Part shown: in pieces, positions 46,677-54,596 of the stretch
How the letters are laid out: every line of letters begins with the position of its first letter
Position numbering within the stretch: the stretch's first letter is position 1
Assembly: GCA_903918755.1 (NCBI GenBank)
Contig: CAIXFN010000090.1
Coordinates: 1-64,000 of the forward strand
Direction of reading: 5' to 3'
Origin: an uncultured Pedosphaera sp.
GTDB lineage: Bacteria > Verrucomicrobiota > Verrucomicrobiia > Limisphaerales > Pedosphaeraceae
Length of the DNA: 64,000 nucleotides
Made by a program: the position numbers and the translations under genes
Notes under the pieces: generated by a model
What the model was told of the DNA's origin: nothing
Database searches by the model: none
Seen by the model: only the letters and a program-made list of their open reading frames with translations

Positions 46677-47516
46677 ATGAACTTCACCGCCTGTTTCCGG
46701 TCCTGGGCCTCGGTTTTGCTCAGCCTTGGATTAGCCATGCCAACTCACGCCCAAACGAACTCCGTTCATCTGGGCTATAGCGACACGCCGATCATTCCCG
46801 GCACCAGCTGGCATGTCCACGACGGCGACCGGCCCCAGCCACGTGTGGTCACCCCCGGCACCACTTTCAGTCAAGGGGCGGGCGCACCTTCCGATGCCAT
46901 TGTCCTTTTTGATGGAAAAGACCTGGCCAAGTGGCAGGGCAATCGCGGAGCCGCGCAATGGGTGGTGAGAGATGGTTATATGGAGATGAACGGCACCGGC
47001 GGAATCCGAACGAAGGAGAAGTTTCCGGACTTCCAATTACACGTCGAATGGTCCACGCCCGCGCCGCCGCGCGGCGACGGTCAAAGCCGGGGAAATAGCG
47101 GGATTCTCATCAACGGGATGTATGAGGTCCAGGTCCTGGATTCCTACCAGTCGAAGACCTACCCCGATGGCCAGGCCGGCGCGCTGTATGGTCAAACCCC
47201 GCCGCTGGTCAATGCCAGCAAAGCCCCCGGCGAATGGCAAACCTATGACATTATTTGGGAATCCCCCCGCTGGGATGACACTCAGAAAGTCATCAAGGCG
47301 GGATGTGTCACCGTCCTCCACAACGGGGTCGTCCTCCACCACAAGCGGGACTACATCGGCCGGACCGACGGTATCGGGGGAATCGCCCACAAATCGTTGG
47401 GCGTCTATGGCAAACCCCATGCGCCGGAAGTCGTGATTGAATTGCAGGATCACAGCAGCCCGATTCGCTATCGAAACATCTGGGTGCGGCCCCTGGGTCA
47501 ATACGACAAACCATGA
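46677..47516 (+). CDS. Secreted DUF1080 (3-keto-disaccharide hydrolase-like) protein
   Basis: The 279-residue protein has a signal peptide (about residues 1-25, SLGLAMPTHAQ). The DUF1080 jelly-roll domain begins FDGKDLAKWQGN near 80 and continues with WVVRDGYMEM, FPDFQLHVEW, NSGILINGMYEVQVLDSY and GEWQTYDIIW to a terminal IRYRNIWVRPLG. Family members include 3-keto-glucoside hydrolases and are widespread in Planctomycetes/Verrucomicrobia polysaccharide loci. The ATG fits the signal peptide and the promoter; a TTG 15 bp earlier lies inside the promoter. No carbohydrate-degrading operon surrounds it. Confidence 0.88.
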   Translation: MNFTACFRSWASVLLSLGLAMPTHAQTNSVHLGYSDTPIIPGTSWHVHDGDRPQPRVVTPGTTFSQGAGAPSDAIVLFDGKDLAKWQGNRGAAQWVVRDGYMEMNGTGGIRTKEKFPDFQLHVEWSTPAPPRGDGQSRGNSGILINGMYEVQVLDSYQSKTYPDGQAGALYGQTPPLVNASKAPGEWQTYDIIWESPRWDDTQKVIKAGCVTVLHNGVVLHHKRDYIGRTDGIGGIAHKSLGVYGKPHAPEVVIELQDHSSPIRYRNIWVRPLGQYDKP

Positions 47517-47536
47517 TTCTGGCCGGGTTCAGGCGC

Positions 47537-47571
47537 AAAAAAACCGGCTGCGTTTGACCGCAGCCGGTTTT
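47537..47571. terminator. Bidirectional intrinsic terminator between the DUF1080 gene and tsf
   Basis: AAACCGGCTGCG (47541-47552) and CGCAGCCGGTTT (47559-47570) form a 12-bp perfect stem with a 6-nt loop, preceded by a run of A's and followed by T's. It serves both the rightward DUF1080 gene and, with seven T's on the minus strand, the leftward tsf. Confidence 0.9.
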
Positions 47572-47594
47572 GGCTAAATGGTTTGGCCGAAGGA

Positions 47595-48437
47595 TCAGGC
47601 GGCGGCGGATTCGCCAACCTGGAAACGGACAAAGCTACGAATCGTGATCTCGTCGCCGAGCTGTTTGGCAACAGAAGCCACGTGCTCCTTGACGGTCACT
47701 TCGGCGTTGCGCTTGACGAAGCCCTGGTCGACCAGGCATTGGCCCTGGAAGAACTTCTCCAGCTTGCCTTCGACGATCTTGGCAACCGCTTGCGGCGGCT
47801 TGTTTTTGACCTGTTCGGCGGCAATTTCGCGTTCCTTGTCGAGAATCGCGGGGTCGATCTGTTCGCGGGAAACGCACAGCGGATGACCGGCGGCGATTTG
47901 CAAAGTGATGTCGCGGACGAGTTGTTTGAAATCCTCGTGCGCCACGGTGGCTTCCTTGCCGGCGCCGACTTCGACCAGCACGCCAACCTTGGCGCCGGTG
48001 TGAATATAGGCGGCAACCATGCCGTTACCGACAACTTCAATGCGGTGAAAGCGGGAGATCCGGATGTTTTCCCCGATTTTAGCCACTTGCGCCACGCGGA
48101 CGGCCTCGAGATCCGTCTTGGGATCGGCGAGCAGGGTGCGGGCAATGTCATCCGCGAACGCGCGGAAACTGTCATTGCGCGCCACGAAATCGGTTTCGCA
48201 ATTGATCTCAACCAGAATACCGGCGCGGGAGCCGGGTTGGAGCGCCTGGGCGATCAAACCTTCGTTGGCTTCGCGCGCGCCCTTTTTGATGGCGGTGGCC
48301 GCGCCCTTTTTGCGCAGGATTTCCGCGGCCTTATCGAGATCCCCGGCGGACTCGGTGAGGGCTTTTTTGCAATCCATCAGACCAGCACTGGTCATTTCCC
48401 GTAATTTGCCGACGGCGGCGGCGGTGATTTCAGCCAT
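47595..48437 (-). CDS. tsf: Translation elongation factor Ts
   Basis: The 280-residue protein has the EF-Ts signature LREMTSAGLMDCKKALTES near residue 13 with DLDKAAEILRKKG, followed by the second motif INCETDFVARNDSF. EF-Ts exchanges GDP for GTP on EF-Tu. The ATG at 48437 is used; a longer frame upstream reads through the intercistronic hairpin and is not EF-Ts-like. It is cotranscribed with rpsB across a 96-bp gap containing that hairpin. Confidence 0.96.
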   Translation of the reverse strand: MAEITAAAVGKLREMTSAGLMDCKKALTESAGDLDKAAEILRKKGAATAIKKGAREANEGLIAQALQPGSRAGILVEINCETDFVARNDSFRAFADDIARTLLADPKTDLEAVRVAQVAKIGENIRISRFHRIEVVGNGMVAAYIHTGAKVGVLVEVGAGKEATVAHEDFKQLVRDITLQIAAGHPLCVSREQIDPAILDKEREIAAEQVKNKPPQAVAKIVEGKLEKFFQGQCLVDQGFVKRNAEVTVKEHVASVAKQLGDEITIRSFVRFQVGESAAA

Positions 48438-48484
48438 TTTATGTGTGGGGTTGGGAGTTAAAAAATCGGGTTTTGAATGGGGAA

Positions 48485-48508
48485 GGGCGCGGCGACTCCG
48501 CCGCGCCC
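48485..48508 (-). terminator. Intercistronic hairpin between rpsB and tsf
   Basis: GGGCGCGGCG and CGCCGCGCCC form a perfect 10-bp stem with a 4-nt loop (ACTC on the plus strand). No T-run follows directly. Partial termination or mRNA processing here would lower tsf relative to rpsB. Confidence 0.5.
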
Positions 48509-48533
48509 CCAAATCCAGTTGTGCAGACCAACC

Positions 48534-49361
48534 TTAGGCGGGAGCCTGGAGGCTGGCGATCTGGTCGGCGGTCGCGGGAGCAGCCGCGGCGACTTCCGCG
48601 GGGGTCGGCACGGGGGCCGCCGGAGCGACTTCGGCCGGACCGGACTCCGCTTGCTTGCGGCGGGAATACTGGGCCTCAAATTCCGCGCGGGCCTGGGTGA
48701 CCACCTGGCAAACCGTCGAGAGAATCATGCGCACGGAGCGGATGGCGTCGTCGTTGCCGGCGATGGGGTAGTTCACCAAATCAGGATCGCAGTTGGTGTC
48801 CACGATGGCGACCACCGGAATGTTCAAGCGACGGGCTTCCGCCACGGCGTTATGCTCGCGCTTGATGTCCACCACAAACATGATGGCGGGATACTTTTCC
48901 ATGGCGCGGATGCCATCAAAATACTTGAACTGACGGGCCGCCTCGCGGCGGATCATCGATTGCTCCTGCTTGACGTAATTATTGATGGTGCCGTCGGTTT
49001 CCATCTTCTCGATCTGCTTCATGCGCGCGATCGATTTCTTGACGGTCTGGAAATTGGTCAGGGTGCCGCCGAGCCAACGTTCGGTGACATAGAATTGGCC
49101 GCAATCCTTGGCGGTTTCCATCACAGCCTGCTGGGCCTGCTTCTTGGTGCCCACGAAGAGCACGCGGCCGCCCTTGGTCACGGTGGTGGCGAGAAAGTCA
49201 CAGGCCGCCTGGAGGCCGGCGAGCGTCTTGCTCAGGTCGATGATATGGATGCCGTTGCGGGCATCGAAGATGAAGGGCTTCATCTTGGGGTTCCAACGCT
49301 TGGTTTGGTGCCCAAAGTGCACGCCCGCTTCCAACAGTTCTTTTACGCCGATACTAATCAC
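48534..49361 (-). CDS. rpsB: 30S ribosomal protein S2
   Basis: The 275-residue product has S2 motifs: LLEAGVHFGHQTKRWNPKMK near residues 9-28, FVGTKKQAQQAV, and PVVAIVDTNCDP. The C-terminal 45 residues are Ala/Pro-rich and longer than in E. coli S2. The start is GTG with AAAGGA 7 nt upstream as a good ribosome-binding site. It heads the rpsB-tsf operon, divergent from coaD. The leader holds a small hairpin (49402-49420) whose role is unknown. Confidence 0.96.
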   Translation of the reverse strand: MISIGVKELLEAGVHFGHQTKRWNPKMKPFIFDARNGIHIIDLSKTLAGLQAACDFLATTVTKGGRVLFVGTKKQAQQAVMETAKDCGQFYVTERWLGGTLTNFQTVKKSIARMKQIEKMETDGTINNYVKQEQSMIRREAARQFKYFDGIRAMEKYPAIMFVVDIKREHNAVAEARRLNIPVVAIVDTNCDPDLVNYPIAGNDDAIRSVRMILSTVCQVVTQARAEFEAQYSRRKQAESGPAEVAPAAPVPTPAEVAAAAPATADQIASLQAPA

Positions 49362-49619
49362 AAGTTTCCTTTGTTAAGAGCCCGCCGCCGTGCGGCCAGC
49401 CATTCCGCGGAAAACGGAATTCATTTTAGTGTTATTGTGGCCACCGACACCCGCCCGGGCACCGGCAAATTTAAGACCGTTCAATCCCCCCCGGCAACCG
49501 CCCAGCCATGCTGAGCACTGCCTTCAGGGCCGGGTAAGATAGCAAACCGCCCGGGCTTGGCAACTGTTATTTCGCCCGATTTTTGTGGGCATTCCCCGGG
49601 CGGCTGGTAAAGTCCCCGC

Positions 49620-50108
49620 ATGCGCACGGTTATTTACCCTGGCAGTTTCGACCCCTTGACCAACGGCCATTTGGACGTCATTCAACGGGCGGCCAAGCTA
49701 TTTGACCAGGTCATTGTGGCGGTCGCCAAGAATGAGAGCAAAACCCCCCTCTTTGCGCTGGAGGAGCGGCTGCAACTGGTGAACGCCTCCATCGCCCATC
49801 TGGCCAACGTTCGGGCGGACGCGTTTGACTGTCTCCTGGTGGATTATGTGGAACGCCAGTCCGCACAGGCCATCATCCGGGGTTTGCGGGCCGTGTCCGA
49901 CTTTGAATTTGAATTTCAGCTCGCCCTGATGAATCGTAAACTAAACGAGCGCATCGAAACGATATTCATGATGCCGAAGGACACCTACACCTTTCTGAGT
50001 TCGCGGATCGTGAAAGAGATTGCGCGACTGGGCGGGGATGTCAGCTCGTTTGTTCCGCCGGTGGTGCAAAGTGCGCTGAAGTCACGACTGGCCCGTCCGG
50101 CGGCCTAG
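49620..50108 (+). CDS. coaD: Phosphopantetheine adenylyltransferase
   Basis: The 162-residue enzyme has the nucleotidyltransferase motif YPGSFDPLTNGHLDVIQRA at the N-terminus and the C-terminal LSSRIVKEIARLGGDVSSFV. It adds AMP to 4'-phosphopantetheine to give dephospho-CoA. Length is standard. A weak -10 (TAAAGT, 49608-49613) ends 6 nt before the ATG and no ribosome-binding site is seen, so the transcript may be leaderless. It is the first gene of coaD-yceD-rpmF-plsX-fabH. Confidence 0.95.
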   Translation: MRTVIYPGSFDPLTNGHLDVIQRAAKLFDQVIVAVAKNESKTPLFALEERLQLVNASIAHLANVRADAFDCLLVDYVERQSAQAIIRGLRAVSDFEFEFQLALMNRKLNERIETIFMMPKDTYTFLSSRIVKEIARLGGDVSSFVPPVVQSALKSRLARPAA

Positions 50109-50120
50109 AAAGGACAAATT

Positions 50121-50615
50121 ATGCCGCTATTGATTAATCTGCGGGATTTGGAGCAGCACCCGGTATTGCAACTGGAAGGCCAGCTCCCGGTGGTGGACCT
50201 GGATCTCGACAACATCGACGAATTGATCCATCTGACCCGTCCAGTGGAGTACCGGCTCGAAGTGGAGAAGCTGGAAGAGAGCCTGCTGGTGCGCGGCCGG
50301 GTGGAGTGTGTGCTGGATTGCGAGTGCGCCCGGTGCCTCAAACCTTTCCCCCTTAAACTCAGTTTTAACCACTGGACCTGCCACCTGCCCCTGGAGGGGG
50401 AGGAGAAGGTCCCCGTGGCAAATGATACGGTGGACTTGACGCCATTCGTCCGAGAAGATATTCTGCTTGAGTTTCCGCAGCACCCGTTGTGCCGGCCGGA
50501 ATGCAGCGGGCTGCTGAAAAAGCCTGTCGGCAAGAAGAAAAAGATCGAAAGCGGTGCCGGTCAGACCAAAGATAATGCGTCTGCTTGGGCCGAGTTGAAC
50601 AAATTAAAGTTTTAA
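50121..50615 (+). CDS. YceD/DUF177-family protein
   Basis: The 164-residue acidic protein follows the DUF177 pattern: a beta-rich N-terminal half (PVEYRLEVEKLEESLLVRGR), then CDCECARCLKPFPLKL-like cysteines and a C-terminal conserved GLLKKPVGKKK-type tail near a Cys-x3-Cys region. In most bacteria this gene precedes rpmF, and the protein is involved in 23S rRNA accumulation. It is 12 bp after coaD and 6 bp before rpmF, which supports the call. Confidence 0.85.
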   Translation: MPLLINLRDLEQHPVLQLEGQLPVVDLDLDNIDELIHLTRPVEYRLEVEKLEESLLVRGRVECVLDCECARCLKPFPLKLSFNHWTCHLPLEGEEKVPVANDTVDLTPFVREDILLEFPQHPLCRPECSGLLKKPVGKKKKIESGAGQTKDNASAWAELNKLKF

Positions 50616-50621
50616 GAATTT

Positions 50622-50810
50622 ATGGGCGTTCCCAAGCGTAAACCTTCGCGCAGTCGCATGCGCCAACGTCGGGCCTACAACAGTGTGCTCGCCTTGCCCC
50701 AACTCAATCCCTGCCCCCAATGTGCCGCTCCTTCGGTCCCCCACCGGGTCTGTCCCGCGTGCGGATTTTATAAGGGCCGCCAAGTCCTGACCATTACGGC
50801 CACGGCCTAA
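50622..50810 (+). CDS. rpmF: 50S ribosomal protein L32
   Basis: The 62-residue protein starts MGVPKRKPSRSRMRQRRAY, a classical L32 N-terminus, and has two Cys pairs (CPQC and CPAC) that bind zinc, ending YKGRQVL. It lies between yceD and plsX, the standard bacterial order. Confidence 0.95.
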   Translation: MGVPKRKPSRSRMRQRRAYNSVLALPQLNPCPQCAAPSVPHRVCPACGFYKGRQVLTITATA

Positions 50811-50866
50811 TCCAGCCGGTTTGGGCTGGCGGAGTCGTTGGTCGCTGCTCCGCCGTCCCGCAAAAT

Positions 50867-51910
50867 ATGCGCATCGTTGTGGATGTGATGAGTGGCGATC
50901 AGGGGCCAGCAGTGGCCATCGAGGGCGTAAAGTTAGCCCTTGCCGACGATTCCACCATCACCAGTCTGCATCTGGTTGGTAACGAGGTTCAGATCAAAAC
51001 CGAGCGTCAACGCCTGGGTTTGACCGATCCGCGGGTGCAGGTGCTCCATGCCAGCGAAGTGCTGACCATGGACGATGATCCCCGCGAAGCCATCCGGCGC
51101 AAGCGGGATTCCTCCCTCGTGCGTGCCATTGGACTCGTGCGCGAGGGACGGGCGGATGCCGTGATCTCACCGGGCAACACCGGGGCGCTGGTCGCGGGTT
51201 CGTTACGACTGCACCGTCTGGACGGAGTGGAACGGCCGGCACTGGCCGCCCGCATGCCTTCGCGTACGGGTGATTTCGTCCTCATAGATGCCGGGGCCAG
51301 CCCGGTGTGCGAACCCCTGCATCTGGCGCAATTTGCCGTGATGGGTGACGTCTATGCCCGGGAGATCCTCGGTCTGGCGCGGCCGCGCGTGGGAATTCTC
51401 AGCAATGGCTCCGAGGAATCCAAGGGCACCGACCTGACCCGGGAGGCCGCGCGACTGTGCGGTCAATTGGGACTTAATTTTATCGGCTATGTCGAGGGTT
51501 TCGACCTGTTTGACGACGCGGTGGATGTGGTGGTGACCGATGGTTTTACCGGCAACATCGTGCTGAAGACCGCCGAAAGTCTGGGCTACGCCATTAAAGA
51601 TCTCCTGAAGGCGGAAATTACCGCCAGTCCCTGGCGGAAACTCGGTGCAATGCTCGCCCGGGGAGCTTTTCTAAAACTGAAACAGCGCATGGATCCAGAG
51701 GTTTATGGCGGCGCGGTGCTGTTAGGATTGAATGGAATTGTGATCAAGACCCACGGTTCTTCGCGCGCCCGGGCCATCGCAAACGCCATCCGCGTCGCGG
51801 CGGACGAGATCCGCCATGACGTCAATCGGAAGCTGGGCATCGAAATCGCCCGCGCCAACCAGGTCCTGACCGCGACGGCCGCCGCCACCCCAGCGCCGAT
51901 TCCCGCATGA
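50867..51910 (+). CDS. plsX: Phosphate acyltransferase PlsX
   Basis: The 347-residue protein begins VDVMSGDQGPAVAIEG and contains HASEVLTMDDDP, AVISPGNTGALVAGSLRL and DVVVTDGFTGNIVLKTAES, all PlsX signatures. It turns acyl-ACP into acyl-phosphate for phospholipid synthesis at the membrane. The stop overlaps the fabH start by 4 bp (ATGA). The frame starts with ATG 56 bp after rpmF. Confidence 0.96.
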   Translation: MRIVVDVMSGDQGPAVAIEGVKLALADDSTITSLHLVGNEVQIKTERQRLGLTDPRVQVLHASEVLTMDDDPREAIRRKRDSSLVRAIGLVREGRADAVISPGNTGALVAGSLRLHRLDGVERPALAARMPSRTGDFVLIDAGASPVCEPLHLAQFAVMGDVYAREILGLARPRVGILSNGSEESKGTDLTREAARLCGQLGLNFIGYVEGFDLFDDAVDVVVTDGFTGNIVLKTAESLGYAIKDLLKAEITASPWRKLGAMLARGAFLKLKQRMDPEVYGGAVLLGLNGIVIKTHGSSRARAIANAIRVAADEIRHDVNRKLGIEIARANQVLTATAAATPAPIPA

Positions 51911-52944
51911 GTTTATCCGCCTTGAAAACGTTCAAAAACCCCCGGGCCAAATATAACTTCGAAGGCCGCAGCTGCTCGATTACGGGCGTCGGTTCCTATG
52001 TCCCCGCCCGCGTCGTCACCAATGCGGATCTGGAGAAAATGGTGGATACCACGGATGAGTGGATCACCAGCCGCACCGGGATCCGGGCCCGTCGCGTAGC
52101 GGCCAGCGATGAATACACCTCCGACCTGGCCGCCCACGCCGCCACCCGCGCCATGCAAAAAGCCGGGGTGAAGCCCGAGGAGATTGATCTCATCATCCTC
52201 GCCACCATCACGCCGGACATGCCCTTCCCGGCCACGGCGTGCATCGTGCAGCAAAAGATCGGCGCCTACCGGGCCGCGGCTTTTGACATTGAAGCGGCCT
52301 GTTCCGGATTCATTTTCGGTTTGGAGATTGGCCAGCAATTCATCATGTCCCGCACGTACAACACCGTGCTGGTCATCGGCGCCGAAAAGCTTTCCTCCAT
52401 CGTGAATTGGACCGACCGCAACACTTGCGTGCTGTTCGGCGACGGGGCGGGCGCGGCGATCCTCCAGAATCGGCCGGAATCCCACGGTTTGCTGACGGCC
52501 TGCATGGGTTCAGACGGCCAGAAAGCAGACCTGCTTTCGATGCCGGGGGGCGGAAGTCGTTGTCCGGCCAGCACCCAATCCGTCGCGGCGGGACTCCATT
52601 TCCTCCGGATGGATGGCAAGGAGACCTTCAAGAACGCAGTTCAGGCCATGCACAACGCGGCCAAGGAAGTTCTGCGCCGTTGTGAACTCGATATCACCCA
52701 GATCAAGTGCATCATCCCGCACCAGGCAAATCTGCGGATCATCAACGCGGTCAGCGAGCGTCTGGGGGCCACTCCCGAGCAGGTGTTCATCAATCTGGAC
52801 CGTTACGGCAACACCTCCGCCGCTTCCGTGGCGATTGCCCTGGACGAGGCAGTGGAAGGGGGCAAGATCGTGCGGGGGGACCTCGTCCTCCTGGTGGTTT
52901 TTGGGGCCGGCCTGACGTGGGGCGCCGCGGTGATCGAGTGGTAA
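51907..52944 (+). CDS. fabH: 3-oxoacyl-ACP synthase III
   Basis: The 345-residue ketosynthase starts the fatty-acid cycle by condensing acetyl-CoA with malonyl-ACP. Its catalytic triad is visible: the Cys in FDIEAACSGFIFGL, the His in IPHQANLRII and the Asn in DRYGNTSAAS. A short N-terminal extension of about 20 residues (KTFKNPRAKYNF) precedes the usual start. It is translationally coupled to plsX and ends the operon. Confidence 0.96.
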   Translation: MSLSALKTFKNPRAKYNFEGRSCSITGVGSYVPARVVTNADLEKMVDTTDEWITSRTGIRARRVAASDEYTSDLAAHAATRAMQKAGVKPEEIDLIILATITPDMPFPATACIVQQKIGAYRAAAFDIEAACSGFIFGLEIGQQFIMSRTYNTVLVIGAEKLSSIVNWTDRNTCVLFGDGAGAAILQNRPESHGLLTACMGSDGQKADLLSMPGGGSRCPASTQSVAAGLHFLRMDGKETFKNAVQAMHNAAKEVLRRCELDITQIKCIIPHQANLRIINAVSERLGATPEQVFINLDRYGNTSAASVAIALDEAVEGGKIVRGDLVLLVVFGAGLTWGAAVIEW

Positions 52945-52951
52945 CTGACTG

Positions 52952-52979
52952 TTGACGGACATTCGACCTGTGTTACATT
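52952..52979 (+). promoter_or_regulatory. Candidate promoter of pilZ-pilT with a very short leader
   Basis: TTGACG (52952-52957), a 16-bp spacer and TACATT (52974-52979) are a good sigma-70 match. The -10 ends 11 nt before the PilZ ATG, giving a leader of about 5 nt. Confidence 0.55.
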
Positions 52980-52990
52980 AAGATAATACT

Positions 52991-53308
52991 ATGAGTGCAA
53001 GAAAACTCGTCGCTGGGGCAACTTTTCAACCAGTCACCTTGGAAAACCGGCAAACCCGGCTCTCCCTCGCGCCGGCGGAAGTATGCATTCGCAAAAACGG
53101 GGTGGAATTTCTTTCTGCGACCCCAATCGCCGCCTGGACGGAAATGACCGTGACTTTGCAATCCAATCGTGATTCCGGCAAAGTGAATTGCACCGGCGTG
53201 GTCGTGGCCTGTCACGGCAATCGCCACAGTGGCTACACCGTTTCGATGGTCTTCACCAGCCTTTCCAAGCAGTCCCAAGCCCGCCTCGCCGAGTTGGCCT
53301 ATTCCTGA
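52991..53308 (+). CDS. Small PilZ-domain-like protein
   Basis: The 105-residue product is one beta-barrel-like domain with the order VTLENRQTRLSLAPAEVCIR, FLSATPIAAWTEMTVTL, CTGVVVACHGNRHSGYTVSM, resembling a PilZ fold. The usual c-di-GMP-binding RxxxR and D/NxSxxG motifs are not clear, so nucleotide binding is doubtful. It is 22 bp upstream of the PilT-like ATPase and probably co-expressed, suggesting a regulator of pilus retraction. Confidence 0.6.
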   Translation: MSARKLVAGATFQPVTLENRQTRLSLAPAEVCIRKNGVEFLSATPIAAWTEMTVTLQSNRDSGKVNCTGVVVACHGNRHSGYTVSMVFTSLSKQSQARLAELAYS

Positions 53309-53330
53309 AGTTGCCGAATCCCCAGCCGCC

Positions 53331-54419
53331 ATGGAGTTATTTCACCGGATTTTGAAGCTCGCCGTGAATGGCGGGGCTTCCGACGTGCACGTCAAAATCG
53401 GCACGCCCATTATTTTTCGCATCAACCGGCAATTGATTGCCATTGAAAGTCCGCAGCCGACAACGGAGTGGATGAACATGGTCGTCAAGAACATCGTTCC
53501 CACGCACCTGCGCAAACGCCTCGAAGAGGAACGGGAAATCGATTTTTCCTATCATGAAGCGGGCACAGGGCGCTTCCGCACCAATTTGTTCCAACAACGC
53601 GGTGAGTTTTGTCTGGCGATGCGTTACGTCAAGACCGTCGTCCCCACCTTTGAGGAACTGGGCCTGCTGGAAACCATCAAAAAGCTCGCGGAAGTTCCGC
53701 GGGGAATTGTGCTGGTGGCCGGTTCCACGGGTTCCGGTAAATCCACGACCCTGGCCGCCATGCTGGAGCACATCAATGCCACCAGCAAACGCCACATCGT
53801 CACGATGGAAGATCCCATCGAATTCGTTTTCGAGGATAACCAATCCGTGATCGAGCAGCGCGAAGTAGGGCTGGATACCCTTTCGTTCGAACACGCCCTC
53901 CGACATGTGCTGCGGCAGGACCCCGACGTGATCATGATCGGCGAAATGCGAGATGCCACCAGTTTTACGGCGGCCATGAGCGCCGCCGACACCGGGCATC
54001 TCGTGCTTTCCACGTTGCACACCACGAATGCCGCCCAATCGATCGGCCGTATTCTGGACTTTTTCAAAGCGGAGGAACGGGAACAGATTCGCCGACAACT
54101 CGCGGGCACCCTCAAGGGGGTTATCTGCCAGCGGATGGTCGGCACCATCGCGGGCAGCATGACCCCGGCGCTGGAAATTCTCATTAATACCGGCACCGTC
54201 AAAAAGATGCTGGAGGAAAACCGGCTGGATAAAATTTCCGCCGCCATCGAAACCGGGGCGGATGACGGGATGCAAACCTTCAATCAGGCGCTGTTCCAAC
54301 TCGTCAAAGATGGCAAGGTTTCCGAGAAGGAAGCCCTGGCCAAGGCGAGCAATGCGCAGGCGCTGGAGATGAATTTCAAAGGCATCTTCCTCAACGACGG
54401 CAGCCGCATTCTAGGCTGA
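53331..54419 (+). CDS. pilT: PilT-like type IV pilus retraction ATPase
   Basis: The 362-residue hexameric ATPase has Walker A GSTGSGKSTTLAAML at about 136-150, the Asp box VTMEDPIEF, Walker B VIMIGEMRD, and the His box LVLSTLHTTNAAQSIGRI. PilT powers pilus retraction and twitching motility. The ATG at 53331 was chosen over an upstream in-frame start, which overlaps the PilZ gene. No other pilus genes are in the window, so the partner pilus machinery lies elsewhere. It could also be a PilU-type paralogue. Confidence 0.92.
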   Translation: MELFHRILKLAVNGGASDVHVKIGTPIIFRINRQLIAIESPQPTTEWMNMVVKNIVPTHLRKRLEEEREIDFSYHEAGTGRFRTNLFQQRGEFCLAMRYVKTVVPTFEELGLLETIKKLAEVPRGIVLVAGSTGSGKSTTLAAMLEHINATSKRHIVTMEDPIEFVFEDNQSVIEQREVGLDTLSFEHALRHVLRQDPDVIMIGEMRDATSFTAAMSAADTGHLVLSTLHTTNAAQSIGRILDFFKAEEREQIRRQLAGTLKGVICQRMVGTIAGSMTPALEILINTGTVKKMLEENRLDKISAAIETGADDGMQTFNQALFQLVKDGKVSEKEALAKASNAQALEMNFKGIFLNDGSRILG

Positions 54420-54425
54420 TTTTCG

Positions 54426-54452
54426 CCCCACCGCTACGGCGGTGGGGTTTTT
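54426..54452 (+). terminator. Rho-independent terminator of pilT
   Basis: CCCCACCGC and GCGGTGGGG form a 9-bp perfect stem with a TACG loop 7 bp after the pilT stop, followed by TTTTT. Confidence 0.9.
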
Positions 54453-54544
54453 GCTTTTGTCCCGGGCAATTCCCCGTTGCGCCCAAACCGTAACGGCGGC
54501 AGCGACCGGGCCGCGCAGAGCTTTCCTGGTCCATCCCCCAAAGC

Positions 54545-54570
54545 AAAAGGCGCTCCCCGAAGGGAGCGCC
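54545..54570 (-). terminator. Intrinsic terminator of the long greA gene
   Basis: GGCGCTCCC (54549-54557) and GGGAGCGCC (54562-54570) form a 9-bp stem around a CGAA loop; on the minus strand it is followed by TTTTGCTTT. It lies 26 bp after the gene's stop. Confidence 0.85.
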
Positions 54571-54596
54571 GATTGATATTCTATGCGACCAGACGA

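Noticed and set aside
46529-46738. A small minus-strand frame across the DUF1080 promoter
   Set aside because: It overlaps the consensus promoter and signal peptide of the DUF1080 gene and has no motif.
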